DNA of 64,000 nt, taken from NCBI RefSeq assembly GCF_003086295.3, contig NC_092052.1, positions 72,642,910 through 72,706,909 of the forward strand, read 5' to 3'. Position numbers and translations under genes: made by a program. Under the pieces are notes generated by a model. The model saw only the letters and a program-made list of their open reading frames with translations. It searched no databases and was not told the DNA's origin. Shown piece by piece: positions 11,266 to 22,689 of the stretch; within the stretch, counting starts at the first letter, position 1, and each line of letters opens with the position of its first letter. Source of the DNA: Arachis hypogaea. Taxonomy: Eukaryota; Streptophyta; Magnoliopsida; Fabales; Fabaceae.

Positions 11266-13277
11266 TGTTTAGAATTTAAGTTAGAGGGACCTTTTTTCCG
11301 ATTTCAATTTTTCTTTTACTGACTATTGCACATTTTACTTTCTGTGGATTTTTATTTTGCAATGTATCTCTTACTTCCAATTTCCATTTTGAGAGCTATG
11401 AACAACTAAACCTCTTTCATTGGGTTAGGGAGCTCTGTGTAATTCAATGGATCAATAGTAATTTTCATTCATCTTCTTCTTTCTTTTCTCTTGATTTTGC
11501 TAGAAAGCTTTCGGTCTTCATCAAATTGGATATTTATCTTGGGAAAGAAGCTATTCATAATTGGATCTCCTTGGAACCTTGGAAGAGGAACGAGGAGATC
11601 ATGCTAGAAATGCTTTCTCACATTGGATTAGATTGGGGTTTGGACGGATATAGTGACATGTAATCCTACCAAAACTTTGGTATATGAATTTGTGTGGTAT
11701 AATCAGTAACCAAACTTCATCTCTTCCCATGAGTACTTAAATCAAGGAATTGGGCAATTGTTCATGCTTAGAGAGATTGGTGAGCCAAGGAATTGGGATC
11801 CAATCAATTAAGATTGCCAAGGAGATCAATGAATGCATTGATTGTGGAAAAGATGAAAATGAATTTGATCTGGAGAATTATACATCTCCTAAACCCAATG
11901 ATTCCTCCATCTCTGATCTACCCATTCTATTTACATTCAGTTTCTTTAATTTCATGTTAAATCCCCATTCCCTTTTAATTTCTTGCAATTTAATTTCTTG
12001 TTCTTTAATTCCAACAATTTAATTCTCTGTCATTTAATTTCTTGCAATTTAAGTTTCCTGCCAATTTTACTTTCTGCAAGTCTCAATTCACATCCAATTT
12101 CGCTCAACTAGCATAATTCTCCAATTAAAATTGATCAATCTACCAATCCCTGTGGGATTTGACCTCACTCTACAGTGAGTTTTTACTTGACGACAATCCG
12201 GTGCACTTGACGAAAGAAAATTTGTTGAGAGGTAAATTCCCGCGCATCAGGAAATTAAATGACTGAAATTAAAGAGTGGGAAGTAAATGACTAGAAATTT
12301 AAAGTGCATAAAAGTAAATTGCTGAAAGATAAATGACAAGAAAATTAAATTGCAGAAATATAAAGAAAATGTAAAGGAATTACAATCAGGGAAGGAATTA
12401 AAGCAAGTAAAGATGAAATAAGGGAATGCTAATGGATAAAGGTTATTAGGGATCGAAGATGCTAGATCTTCCTGAGTCAATGAACTTTTTCTTCCTCTTG
12501 TTCATGCAATGTTAGATCTCTGGTGGATCATGAGTAATTGAGCTCCAATTCCTTGGTTACTCAATTTCTCTAATCATGATCAAATGCCAATTATTGATCC
12601 AATGCTTACAAAAAGAGGTAAAGTTTAATTTCTAAACCAAAGCCACACAACTCCTAAGATCCCAATTTCAAAGTGATTATATGTTACATATCAACTTTGA
12701 ATCAAAATCAAATTCATTGTAAGAAGAGAGTTTCAAACTAAATTACTAGGATTCCTTTTCCAAGGTTCACATAGAATTCTAATAGATCTAATCCCTCTTC
12801 CGATTGAATTGGATCTTTGAAGAACGGAAACTCTCTCTTAGATAAACAAAGATAGAATCAAAAAGAAGAGAAGATGAACATTAATTCATTCCAATTGTTG
12901 TAGAGCTCCTCCCCCTAATGAAGTGGCGGTAAAGTGACTCATAGCTCTTTTACAAAGAACTAAGACTGGAATCGTAAAACTTGAAAAGTAAACTAAGAAT
13001 TAAGTACAAGTGAAATTCTCTAAGCAAGTGCAAAAGAAAGAAGTCTTGTAGCCATCCCCTTACAGTTCAAAGTCCCCTCCTATTTATACTAATTCTCTGC
13101 TCCTTAGATGGCTTCAAATTATGCTTCCATAATGAGGAATGGGTTTTGCTGGACTTGGAATTGAGGTTCTGAAAGGCCTGGGCGTTATTTGCTCACTAAC
13201 TCCCCTTATGTTGGTGTTGCCAATGCCCAGCTGGCGTTGTTCAAATTGGGCACCCTTTATCTTGGGCGTTATTGGTA

Positions 13278-13560
13278 GTTCACGTGTACGCGTGACCTTC
13301 GTATCATGCATATTCTTCCAGGAACAAAGTTTCTCCTCACGTGTACGCGTGCCTTCATCGCAGGCATTGTTCTAGAATAATGCCAGTTATATTTTGCCAT
13401 TGCCAATGCCAGAGCCCTTCTTCCAGGAGTAAAAATCTCATTCTCACGTGTACGCGTCGCCACGCGTACGCATGGCCTTCATTGCTGGCGTTGTTCCAGA
13501 TAACTCCAGTTATATCTTAGCATTATTGGCTCTTATCTCGCGTACGCGTGGGTCATGCCT
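13278..13560. repeat. CG words in LTR J U3
   Basis: Single words at about 13280 and 13339 and pairs at about 13446/13462 (16 bp) and 13538/13555 (17 bp), in mostly intact ACGTGTACGCGT or ACGCGTACGCGT form. They alternate with GGCGTT / AACGCC-type words ('GCCAATGCCAG'). Confidence 0.75.
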
Positions 13561-13603
13561 ACGCGTGGCCATTGAAATATGCAGCTTCACAAAATCATTG
13601 CAG

Positions 13604-13747
13604 GCGTGTTTTAGGATAACTCCATGTATTCCTGGTGTTGCCAATGCCAGCTCCAACTCCCAGGGCTTCATATTGGCGTGTTTTAGGATAACTCCAGGCA
13701 TTCCTGGCATTGCCAATGCCAGCTCCAACTCTCAGGGCTTCATCTTG
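13604..13747. repeat. Two tandem 72-bp repeats in LTR J
   Basis: Two head-to-tail copies of a 72-bp unit (13604-13675 and 13676-13747) beginning GCGTGTTTTAGGATAACTCC, with a handful of differences. Each contains the 'GCCAATGCCAGCTCCAACTC' word. Confidence 0.85.
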
Positions 13748-14001
13748 GCATTGCTAACGTCAGGGTCTTCCAAATGCTTCTCCTCATGCATGGCGTTGTC
13801 CTAGCTAACTCATTTGTGCATGGGTGCTGTCTTAATGTGCCTGGCGTTATTTGAAGGCAACATCGGTTGAGTTGCGCATTGCTAACGCCAGGCCACTATC
13901 CAGGGTTTGCTTAGGGGTTAGCTTGAGTAACTCTAGTGATAGTGGGTGTTGCCAATGCCCCTTGTCCTCCCATATTAGGCGTTGCTTGAGGTAACGCCCC
14001 T

Positions 14002-15430
14002 TGACGATCGAGATTTTATGTCGGTAAAGAATTCACAATAAATTCCCGTTGCAAGTACAATTTCTAAACCGACAAAGAATCCTTTCGTATAAAAATTTGG
14101 TTGTCACAAGTAACAAACCCCTAATAAAATTGATAAAAAAAGTATTTAAACCTCGGGTCGTCTCTCAAGGAATTGCAGGGAGGTGTATTTATTATTGGTT
14201 ATGGAAGATTATCTTTTTGGGATTTTTGAATAAGGAACAAGAAAAGTAAATTGCAAGAAATTTAAATAATAACTAATAAAGCTCTTAGCAAGGTATGAGA
14301 ACTGGAAATCCTATCCTAGTTACTCTTATCAATTGTGATGAGAATTGTTCATTATTCCCACTTAGTTAACCCTTACTAAATAAAGGAAAGTCAAGTGTAC
14401 TAATTAATTTGATTCCTCAAGTCCTAGTCAACTCCTAAAGAAAGACTAGCTTTAGAGGGATCCAAATCAACCAGCGAATTCTAATTATCAATCAACAAAG
14501 GAGTTTGATAACTCAAGTGTCACCAATTAATCAATTAAAGCTAAGAATGTAAAAAGCTAAATTAAAATCATAAATCTGAAATACCTCAAATTGCATTAAA
14601 TTGAAATTCAAATCTAACATGAAGAGTTCATTAACCAATTTTGCAACATAAGTAATTAACAAGAGAAATAGAAAAACCAAAGTGCTAGAATAAATAAAAG
14701 TAGAAGAGAAAACTAAATTAAAGAAACATTGAACCTGGAATGGAGAAGAAGTAAACCTAACCTAAGAGAAATCCTAAATCCTAAAACTACATCTAAAACC
14801 TAAATTGTGAATAATGAATTGATTATTGAATATCTCCTTGATTTCCCCACTTTGTAGCCTCTAATCTATGTTTTCTGGGTCGAGAACTGGGTCAAAAATA
14901 TCCCAGAAATCGCTGGGGGCGATTTCTGATACGTACAAGTCGCTGATTTTTCTGCAGAACGATGCGTGCGCGTGATGCACGTGTGCGCATCATTTTTCTG
15001 TATGGACACTATAGCAAATTATATATTATTTCGAAGTCCCGGATGTTAGCTTTCCAACGCAAATAGAACCACCTCATTTGGACCTCTGTAGCTCAAGTTA
15101 TGATCGATTTAGTGCGAGGAGGTCAGGTTAGACAGCTTTGCAATTCCTTCAATTTCTTGTATTCCTTCCACTTTTTCATGCTTCCTTTCCATCCTCTAAG
15201 CCATTCCTACCCTATAATCTCTGAAAACACTTAACACACATATCATGGCATTGAATGGTAATAAGAGAGGATTAAATTTAGCTAAATTAAGACCAAAGAA
15301 ACATGTTTTCAATTATAGCACAAAGTTAGGAAAGGAAAATGTAAAACATGCGAATTATATGAACAACTGTGATTTTAGTGGATAAAATCCACTCAAAGTA
15401 CAAAATGTACCACGAAATAGTGGTGCATCA
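14002..15430 (-). mobile_element. Solo Athila-like LTR K (minus), TSD CCCCT/TCCCT
   Basis: On the minus strand it runs from TGATGCACCAC (15430) to ATCGTCA (14002), 1,429 bp. The minus-strand U5 carries the Athila-type 'GACGACCCGAGG' block and 'GTTACTTGTGACAACCAAA'. Flanks are CCCCT (13997-14001) and TCCCT (15431-15435), a target duplication with one mismatch. A single CG-word pair lies at 14962/14979, again 17 bp apart. No internal domain, so a solo LTR inside J. Confidence 0.85.
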
Positions 15431-15585
15431 TCCCTTTTGCCAGGTGTTGCCACGCCATGTTGGCCTACTCTAGGGCTCTATTTCAGGGCTTTGCTTCCTC
15501 TATCTCTGCTTCTTCTATCATCAACCAAATAAATTGCATCAAAGTTGGATATTTCATGAATCAATACAAGATATTTCATCCCATC
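15431..15585 (-). mobile_element. Right piece of LTR J between K and G
   Basis: Resumes the J text ('TTTTGCCAGGTGTTGCC') after solo LTR K and is cut at 15585 by element G. The last five bases before G are CCATC, the expected left target duplication of G. Confidence 0.6.
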
Positions 15586-16058
15586 TGTCCATACACCGGT
15601 CCAAGTTCTAAGGCCAAGTTGGAGGATGACAAAGGGACCGACCTCATGAAAGGTTGGCCCATCGCCGACCTCTTCGCCAAAGAGCTCAGACAAATGCACT
15701 GAGGCCCAAGAAGGCCCAGAGACAAAGAACCGCCGACCACTAGAAGGCGGTTGACCCAAAGATATGATCTCACCCCTAAAAGATAAGATAAGATAACAAC
15801 TTATCTCAAAGGAAGATCATCAAGCATTACTATAAATACACTGGAGCACCCAGGTATAACTCATACTCCAATTCTACAAAAACCTGCCTAAAGCCCGTAC
15901 TAACTTAAGCATCAGAGTCTCTTGCAGTTACCACCCCCCTTCCGGTGATCGAGGACCAGCAACATCTCAAGCTCCACCAAGTCGGGCACGGCAGCCCTAG
16001 CCAGATCAGAAGATCTTATCCGAGATCGACCTCCCTGTTTCAGCTAACCCTCGGAACA
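15586..16058 (+). mobile_element. 5' LTR of Tat element G
   Basis: Runs from TGTCCATACACCGG to CTCGGAACA, 473 bp. It shares with the LTRs of C, D and F the GATA inverted repeat (15786-15806), the TATA box (CTATAAATA near 15830) and the block 'GAGCACCCAGGTATAACTCA'. It is followed by a perfect tRNA-Asp primer site and gag. Only the left arm of G is in the window. Confidence 0.9.
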
Positions 16059-16059
16059 T

Positions 16060-16077
16060 TGGCGCCGTTGCCGGGGA
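16060..16077 (+). promoter_or_regulatory. Primer binding site, tRNA-Asp (G)
   Basis: TGGCGCCGTTGCCGGGGA is exactly complementary to the 3' end of plant tRNA-Asp including CCA, one base after the LTR. Confidence 0.9.
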
Positions 16078-16099
16078 ACCTGGAAGTCATCCTCTCACC

Positions 16100-17233
16100 A
16101 TGGCGAGCAACCTTGCCAACGACCTCAACTCTGGATTAGAAGAAGGAATGCCACTCAAGAACACGAACCCAATAGCAAACTCCCCAAAGGATACACACCA
16201 ATCCAAGGGAGACAAGCAGACTTAGAACGCTAAAATTTTAGATGCCATTCGTGAACAGCAAGATCGCCTCAAACAGCTCGAACAAGAAGCCGAATGTCAG
16301 CGTGAAGCCGAGCGAGATCTCCGGAGAGAAACAAGACGGCGTCGAGAGCTGGAAGACAAACTCTTAAATCTCGAAGCCGACCTCAAAACTAAAGCCACTC
16401 GGTCCAACCGCGAAGATGGCCCCCACAGGAACCAAGATCCATTCGCAAAAGAAATCATGAAGGCTAAAGTCCCGAAGGACTTCAGAGCCCCTGACATGAC
16501 CCCATATGATGGTACGTCCGACTTGAGTAATCACCTCAGCAACTTCAGAAGTCGTATGTACCTCACGGATGCCTCAGACGCAACCCGGTGCAAGGCTTTT
16601 CCGACCACTTTGACTAAAACGGCTATAAAGTGGTTTGACAGCTTGCCACCAAGGTCAATCACAAGCTTTGATGACCTCGCCAAGAAGTTCTTAGCCAGGT
16701 TCTCCATCCAGAGAGACAAAGCCAAACACGCTCCAAGCCTGTTAGGGATTAAGCATGCCTTGACATACAGAATCTCCCTACAGAAGCAGCAATTATGGGA
16801 CTCATCAACGGACTACGGGAAGGACCCTTTAGCCACTCCATATCCAAGAAACACCCGACATCGTTGAATGAGGTACAAGAACAGGCGAAAAAGTACATCA
16901 ATATGGAGGAGAACTCCCGATTAGGAGAAGCCTCAAAAATCAGACTCTCCTACCCACCTCGGGATAAGGATAAAGAGTCCAGGAAAAAAGAAGACCAACC
17001 TACTGAGAAACCTAGAAAGTACCACAACTACACCTCTCTTCGGGTGACCCTTGTAGATGTTTACCGAGAGATATGCAACACTGAGAAGATCCCACCCCCT
17101 CGCCGGATTAAACACAAGAAAGGTGGAAGTCGGACAGAATATTGCGAATACCACCGAATTAATGGACATTCTACTAACGAGTGCTACGACCTGAAGAATG
17201 TCATAGAAAAATTGGCACGAGAGGGGAGACTAG
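16100..17233 (+). pseudogene. Tat gag of element G, truncated
   Basis: Starts at ATG 16100 in the same context as gag of C, D and F ('CATGGC', about 40 bp after the LTR). It is rich in charged coiled-coil sequence ('RETRRRRELEDKLLNLEAD'), then the gag core ('MYLTDASDATRCKAFPTTLTKTAIKWFD', 'LAKKFLARFSIQRDKAKHAP') and the CCHC-like finger 'CEYHRINGHSTNEC' near 17145-17186. A TAG lies at 16223. Compared with D, 49 bp are missing near 16751, which shifts the frame. At 17233 element E interrupts it in the middle of the 'EGRL' codons; the rest of gag and pol should lie beyond the window. Confidence 0.9.
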
Positions 17234-18715
17234 TGATGAACAAAAATTGTGTCGGTATAGAATTTCACAAATGAAATCTCGTTGCAAATATAGTTCTAAA
17301 CCAACAAACAATCCTCACATACAAAAATTTGGTTGTCACAAGTAACAAACCCCAATAAAAAAAATAATCGAAGTATTCAAACCTCGGGTCGTTTCTCAAA
17401 GGAATTGCAGGGAAGTGTTCTTGTTATTGGTTATGGATAGTATATTTTGGGGTTTTGGATTAGGGACATGAAAGATAAATTGCAAGAAAGTAAAAGAGAC
17501 TCAAATGATAAAAGGTCTTGGCAAGGGTTGATGGTTAAGGATCTTTATCTTTGTTACTAACCACAACATGATAATTGTAAGGATCAATCTCATTAAGTCA
17601 TCCTCTAACAAGTGAAGGAAAGTCAAATGAGCTACACCAATCCTAATCCATAAGTCCTAGCCACTCATTAATTAACTTAGTAGAAGCTAGAGTCAATGGA
17701 CACCAATTATCAAGTCTTGGACATTAGCAACTCAATTTCACCTAAGTTACCATCCCAAGTTAAGAACACAAAAATCTACTCTAACATCCTTCCAAGTATT
17801 TAATCAAAACTTGGAAGGCATAAAAGGAAAGCAATATAAAATTGCAAGAAAAGTAAATCTACACTACCAATTGCAAGGAAAGTAATGACAATAATTCAAA
17901 TCAACAATAAAACAAATAAAACATAAATTGCATTAAAGGAAAATAAAAGAAACAAAAGTGCATCAACAACAAAGTAAACAATTACAAAGAATGAAATGCT
18001 AAACTAGGAAAGCAAAGGTAAAGGAACAAGAAATTAGAAGGGAAAAGTAAATTAAAGCATAAATTAAACCTAGATCTAAGAAATCCTAATATACATCTAA
18101 CCTAATTCTAGAGAGAAGAGAGAGCTTCTCTCTGTAGAAACTAACTAAAGCATGGTGAAACCTCAACTATATGCTCCCCCCTTAACTCCTCTTGAATTCT
18201 GCATGTAATAGGCTCAGAAAATGAGTTAGATTTGGGCTTGGGAAGCTCAGAAATCACCCCCAGCGTTTTCACTTTAATGAGGTCATGTGCGAGATGCGAC
18301 GCGTACGCATGGGTCACGTGCACACATCGATCGGCATTTTTACTTCCCACACGTACGCCTCATGTCACGCGTACGCGTCGCCATGCGACTCCATATTCAC
18401 GCGTTTGCGTCGGTGAATGCACTCCCAATCCTTGATTTTCCATGATTTCTCCACTTTGCATGCTTTTCTCTTCATTCTTTTGATCCATTCCTAACCTTTT
18501 GCACCTGAATTTACTAACAAACACATCAAGGCATCTAGTGGAATCAAAGGTGAATTAAAATTAACCAATTAAGGGCCTAAAAAGTATATTTTCACTCTTA
18601 AGCACAAATTAGGGAGAATATACAAAACCATGCTATTTTAGTAAATAAATGTGGGAAAAGGTGATAAAATCTCCTAAATTCAAGATAAAATGCACCACGA
18701 AAAAGTGGTGCATCA
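17234..18715 (-). mobile_element. 3' LTR of Athila-type element E (minus)
   Basis: On the minus strand it runs from TGATGCACCAC (18715) to TTGTTCATCA (17234), 1,482 bp, nearly the length of the LTRs of A. It carries the Athila-type U5 block near 17385 and CG words at about 18299/18316 and 18349/18367. A perfect 8-bp hairpin (TGCACCAC/GTGGTGCA, 18691-18712) sits at the LTR start. It cuts gag of G; the left flank is ACTAG (17229-17233), the partner copy lies outside the window. Confidence 0.88.
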
Positions 18716-19646
18716 AATCTCCCCACACTTAAACCAAGCATGTCCTCATGCTAAACCAAGAAGGAAACAAAGGGTATCATCATTTATTCTAATGTAAACT
18801 ATCTAAATGCAATCTATCTAAATGAATGCAACTACTTGGTCAAAATAAATTAATTCCCAAGAAAACCAATATAAGCATAAGGGCTAAAGGTATTAACAAC
18901 CAAGCCAAACCCATAATTGAATTGAGTTATCGAAAGATTTTTGCAAACTTGCAAGGAAAGTGATGATTATATGTGAAAACATGTAATTGAGCGATCGAAC
19001 CCTCACCGGATGTATATTCGCTCTAATCACTCAAGTGTATGGGGTTGATTCACTCAATTCTCCCCTATTCATGCTTTCCAAGATTTGTTTTTCATATAAC
19101 AATCAACAATTATTTCATGCATACATACAAATATCATGAGGTCTTTTCCATAGGTTGTAATGGGGCTAGGGTCAAGGTAGGATGCATATGGTTAAGTGGA
19201 CTTGAAATTTGAATATTTGATTAACCTAAGCTTCCCACCTAACCTATATAGCAACCTATACAATTCTAAACAAACCTAATTACCCATTCTTCACTTTTCC
19301 ACACACTCATGCATTCTTTTCTTGATCACAACTCATATGCATTGATTATTATTGAGCTTCACTGTGCGGCATATTGTCCCATTTTTATTGCTTTGCTTTT
19401 TCTTTCTTTTTCTGTTATTTATTTTTCTTTTCATATCTATATATATATATATTTTTTTTTTCTTTTTATTTTCTCATTTTTTTTTCTTTTCAAACCAAAA
19501 TATATACAAAAGTATCAATGCATATGGTTTTACATTTAATTAACACATGAGTATGTAACCAATTCCCATGATTTTCAACAAAGATACAACACACACCTTT
19601 TTCTCAACCAATGTCCCAAGTTTCCCCACACTTGAATGATACACAC
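18716..19646 (-). mobile_element. Element E internal 3' region and polypurine tract
   Basis: Directly inside the E LTR is the minus-strand polypurine tract 'AAGTGTGGGGAGATT' (plus 18716-18732), preceded in the minus reading by 'AGCATGAGGACATGCTTGG'; the same phrase precedes the 3' LTRs of A and B. The remainder is AT-rich non-coding sequence with a T-rich and TA-rich stretch near 19385-19490. It is cut at 19646 by element A and resumes at 29281. Confidence 0.8.
19642..19646. repeat. Target-site duplication CACAC, left of A
   Basis: CACAC at 19642-19646 and again at 29281-29285 directly flank element A, which shows that A inserted as one unit. Confidence 0.9.
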
Positions 19647-21134
19647 TGATAAACCCATATTTTATGATATATCTTGTGCTTAATTTGAGTGATTTATTCA
19701 ATCCTTCACCCACTTATTCATATTAATTGCATGGTTTTACTTTCCCTTCCTTATTATGTGATGTATGTGAAAAACATGTTTTCTATGCTTAAAAATAATT
19801 ATTTTGATTACCCTTTATTTTCATTCGATGCCGTCATTTGTGTGTTCAGTAGTTTTAGATCTTCTAAGGCAGGAATGACTTAAAGGATGGAAAGGAAACA
19901 TACAAAAATGGAAGGAAAGCACAAAACGGAGTTTTTGAAGAAACTGGCATCCACGCGATCGCATGGGTGACGCGGCCGCATGCCAGCGCGAATCAACAGC
20001 GACGCGACCGCATGACTGATGCGATCGCGCGCCACAAGCAGAACACATATGATGCGGCCGCATGGCTGAAGCGACCGCGTGACAAGGAAAACTCCGAATG
20101 ACGCGACCGCGTGACCCACACGGACGCGTGACAGAGGCCACGCACCAGAAATTGCAGAAAATGCTCATAGCGATTTTTGTAGCCCTTTTTGGCCCAAATC
20201 CAAGTCCAGAAGGTATAGACCAGAGGTTATGAAGTGGGAGAACGCATCCATTTAGGGAGAGTCTCCAATTAGTTAGTTTTCCATGATTTAGATTTAGTTT
20301 TGAGAGGGTGATTCTCTCCTCTCTCTTTAGGATTAGGATTTAGATTTAGGATCTTATTCGCTTTCCGGATTATCTCTTTACCAGGTTCAATATTCCTTTT
20401 TATTTTGTTCTCAATTTAATTATGAATTCTTCTATGTTGCAGATTACTCTTTGAATTAATGTTATTTGAGGTATTTCAGTTTAATATTGCTTTCTTTTAT
20501 TTATGTTACTTTTATCCCTAATCTGAAGACATTTTTATTTCAGTAGATTTACTTTTCCCCTTTTTGGTCTTGGTTAAGAAATCAGTAACTCAGGAGTTAT
20601 CAAACTCAACATGATTGATAATCGCTATCTTTACTAATTGAATTGAACTTTAATAATCCCAATCTTTCCTTAGGGATTAACTAGGATTTGAGGATCTAAC
20701 TAATTAGTAACTTGACTTTCCTTTGCTCTAGCAAAGGTTAACTAAGTGGAATTAAGATTCAATTTTCATCATCATTGATAAGGATAACTAGGATAGGACT
20801 TCTAATTTCTCATACCTCGCCAAAAGTTTATTTTACAAGTTATTTATTTATTTTACAGTCATTTACTTATTTTAATTGTAATTTAAATTACTTGTTCCTC
20901 ATCTTCAAAACCCCAATTTACAATCTTCATAACCAATAATAAGAACATACTTCCCTGCAGTTCCTTGAGAAGACGACCCGAGGTTTGAATACTTCGGTTA
21001 TCAATTTATTTAGGGGTTTGTTACTTGTGACAACCAAAACATTTGTATGAAAGGACTTTTGTTGGTTTAGAAACTATACTTGCAACGAGGATTTATCTGC
21101 GAATTTCTAGACCACGCAAAAGTTCCTCTCACCA
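19647..21134 (+). mobile_element. 5' LTR of non-autonomous element A
   Basis: Runs from TGATAAACCC to CTCTCACCA, 1,488 bp. It contains a CG-word array (19953-20133) and the Athila-type U5 block 'GAAGACGACCCGAGG' near 20970, then 'GTTACTTGTGACAACC'. It matches the 3' LTR at 27795-29280 with a few percent difference by eye, many of them C/T or G/A changes. A tRNA-Asp primer site follows three bases later. Confidence 0.95.
19953..20133. repeat. Four-pair CG-word array in 5' LTR of A
   Basis: Pair starts are at 19953, 20002, 20052 and 20101 (steps 49, 50, 49). Within pairs the second word starts 17 bp after the first. Central bases are mostly AT, AC or GG (ACGCGATCGCAT, ACGCGACCGCGT), unlike the TA centres of the array at 3085. 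The 3' LTR repeats it at 28101, 28150, 28200 and 28249. Confidence 0.95.
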
Positions 21135-21137
21135 AAA

Positions 21138-21155
21138 TGGCGCCGTTGCCGGGGA
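21138..21155 (+). promoter_or_regulatory. Primer binding site, tRNA-Asp (A)
   Basis: TGGCGCCGTTGCCGGGGA, exact complement of the tRNA-Asp 3' end, three bases after the LTR. Athila-lineage elements are known to use tRNA-Asp. Confidence 0.92.
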
Positions 21156-21250
21156 GCTGCAACTGTGTGCCTTATTATTGGTTATTGTAAATATTTTTCT
21201 TTTACTTGTCTATTGGTTTTTATTTTTCCCTTTTATTTTTATTAGTCACT

Positions 21251-22528
21251 ATAAATTCTTACCCCTCTTGCTTTGAGTTTGGTTCTAATATTGTTGAAAG
21301 GAATGAAAGTTATAACAGGAACATGCATCAAGGTCAGAGCAATCAAAGATGGATGGAGCCAAGAGGATCTGATCAACCCTTTAGGCAGCAACACCCTCCA
21401 AGATATCATGGACAAAGACCATTCTACAATGCATACCAAGGCAATAGACATAGTGGACAACCTTGTAGTTACCAACAAGCCCCACCCTATGCTTATAGGC
21501 CATCCTTTCAACACAACCTTGAACCACCACACTCACAAGCTCCTTTTCACCATTCGCCACCATATGATCCTCATTTACCCCGATTCCAATCCAATTACTC
21601 CCAAACACCACCACTTCCCAATGTACCACGTCCAAATCCATCACCCCGAGAATCAGAAGTTCACCTCAAGGGAACAGTAAATCAACTTCAAACAACCCTT
21701 CATCAACTGGAGCAAGCAATAAGTCAATTATCTTCTAGACGTTCGAATATTCAAGGGCCTCTCAGAGCCCTATGTGGACAATCTAAGGAAGGGCGTAACA
21801 TGAAGGAGATATTAGAAACTCCAGTGGACAAGACAGAGCATGACTTTGTACTAGAACAAGTAGAGGAAGTTGTCATTATACAAGAAGATGAGTTGGTTGA
21901 AGACTTAGGAGACGCTGAACTTCCATGGGAACCCAGAGCTGTGGAGAATTCTGTCAAGGACGTTACAACTGATGCTAAGAAGGATAGTGCACAATCCCCA
22001 AGTAATGAACTTGCATCCGCGAGTGAATTCTCTGAGATCGAAGAATCTTCCCCAAGCGAGTACGAAGATGATACGGAGGTAGATTTCTCTCAACCTCCAG
22101 TTTATGACTTAAGTGACGAGGAAGACATAGAAGGCTTTGATCAGGACATGGATACATTTGAAGAATCTTGCAAAGAAGTGAAGAATTTCATAGAAGAGCA
22201 CAAGGGAGTAGAACTCATAGAACTACTGGAACCACCTATCCCAAGGCCATTACCACCTAATACAAGCTTCAAGTGGATACAATCCTTAACCTTTAGCTTT
22301 ATTTTTCCACTTGAATATGGTTTGCTTGAAACAGATGGCCAGCTTAGAGCTCTCTGCGACTTTAAGAGTAAGAGGGAAATGGCTCGTGCTCAGAGCTGGT
22401 GCACAAAGTTCAATAAGGTTCCACGCTTCAACTCGAAGTGTGCGGATTGGCATCATGATCTATCAAATGGATCTTGGAAAACGTTTGGTTATTCTGGTGA
22501 GAATCTAATTTCTAAACCACCCGGATGA
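21251..22528 (+). pseudogene. ORF1 of element A, Pro/Gln/His-rich protein
   Basis: About 425 codons, open to a TGA at 22526-22528. The N-terminal third is rich in P, Q, H and Y ('QQHPPRYHGQRPFYNAYQG'). A heptad-like segment follows ('VNQLQTTLHQLEQAISQLSS'), resembling the segment near the end of Athila gag. Then comes an acidic stretch and a C-terminal block ('RPLPPNTSFKWIQ', 'AQSWCTKFNKVPRFNSK'). The start used by the sister copy in B (ATG 43005) is ATA here (about 21251), so the start is lost. The terminal TGA replaces the TGG seen in B, and about 230 bp of the C-terminal region present in B are deleted just after it. It has no CCHC finger, protease or RT. It may be derived from gag, but I cannot assign a function. 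Confidence 0.7.
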
Positions 22529-22689
22529 AAAAATATAGATCAAGACGAAGGTGGATTTAAAAGCCATGGTATGGTCGTTTCTTTTTCAGTTTTATTTCGT
22601 GTTATTTATTTTTATTTCCTTTTCAATTGAACCTGAATATTCTTCATTTGCATTGCATCCTGCATAATTGCATACCAGTTAAAAAAAAG

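Larger units (their letters stand above)
10056..12249 (+). mobile_element. Solo LTR I (2.19 kb), TSD GGAAA
   Basis: A complete LTR from TGATGCCAGG to GCGCATCA, flanked by the 5-bp duplication GGAAA at 10051-10055 and 12250-12254. No internal domain is attached, so it is a solo LTR left by recombination between two LTRs. It begins with a tight hairpin (GATGCC-AG-GGCATC, 10057-10070). U3 carries AACGTT words and a CG-word array; a TATA box (TATAAAT) lies at 11259-11265. U5 ends in the layout shared with LTR J. Confidence 0.9.
9850..15585 (-). mobile_element. Long LTR J (minus), interrupted by I and K, cut by G
   Basis: Reading the minus strand, an LTR ends in CA at 9850 (plus strand TGATACGGAATTTG). 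It carries the same U5 layout as solo LTR I ('CACGGGATCGACCTC...GTGAG...ACGACCC'). Visible pieces are 9850-10055, 12255-14001 and 15436-15585, about 2.1 kb, separated by solo LTRs I and K. A minus-strand TATA box (plus TATTTATA, 13081-13088) lies downstream, in LTR orientation, of CG words at 13278-13560. Element G inserted at 15586. Whether J is a solo LTR or the end of a full element depends on sequence beyond the window. Confidence 0.7.

Noticed and set aside
15457..15773. Short frames across the J/G junction
   Set aside because: They cross an insertion boundary and the opposite strand is open too; they are LTR sequence.
19309..19543. Phe/Ile-rich short frames in the E internal region (also 62874-63074)
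   Set aside because: They read through a T-rich and TA microsatellite stretch; length varies between the two copies.
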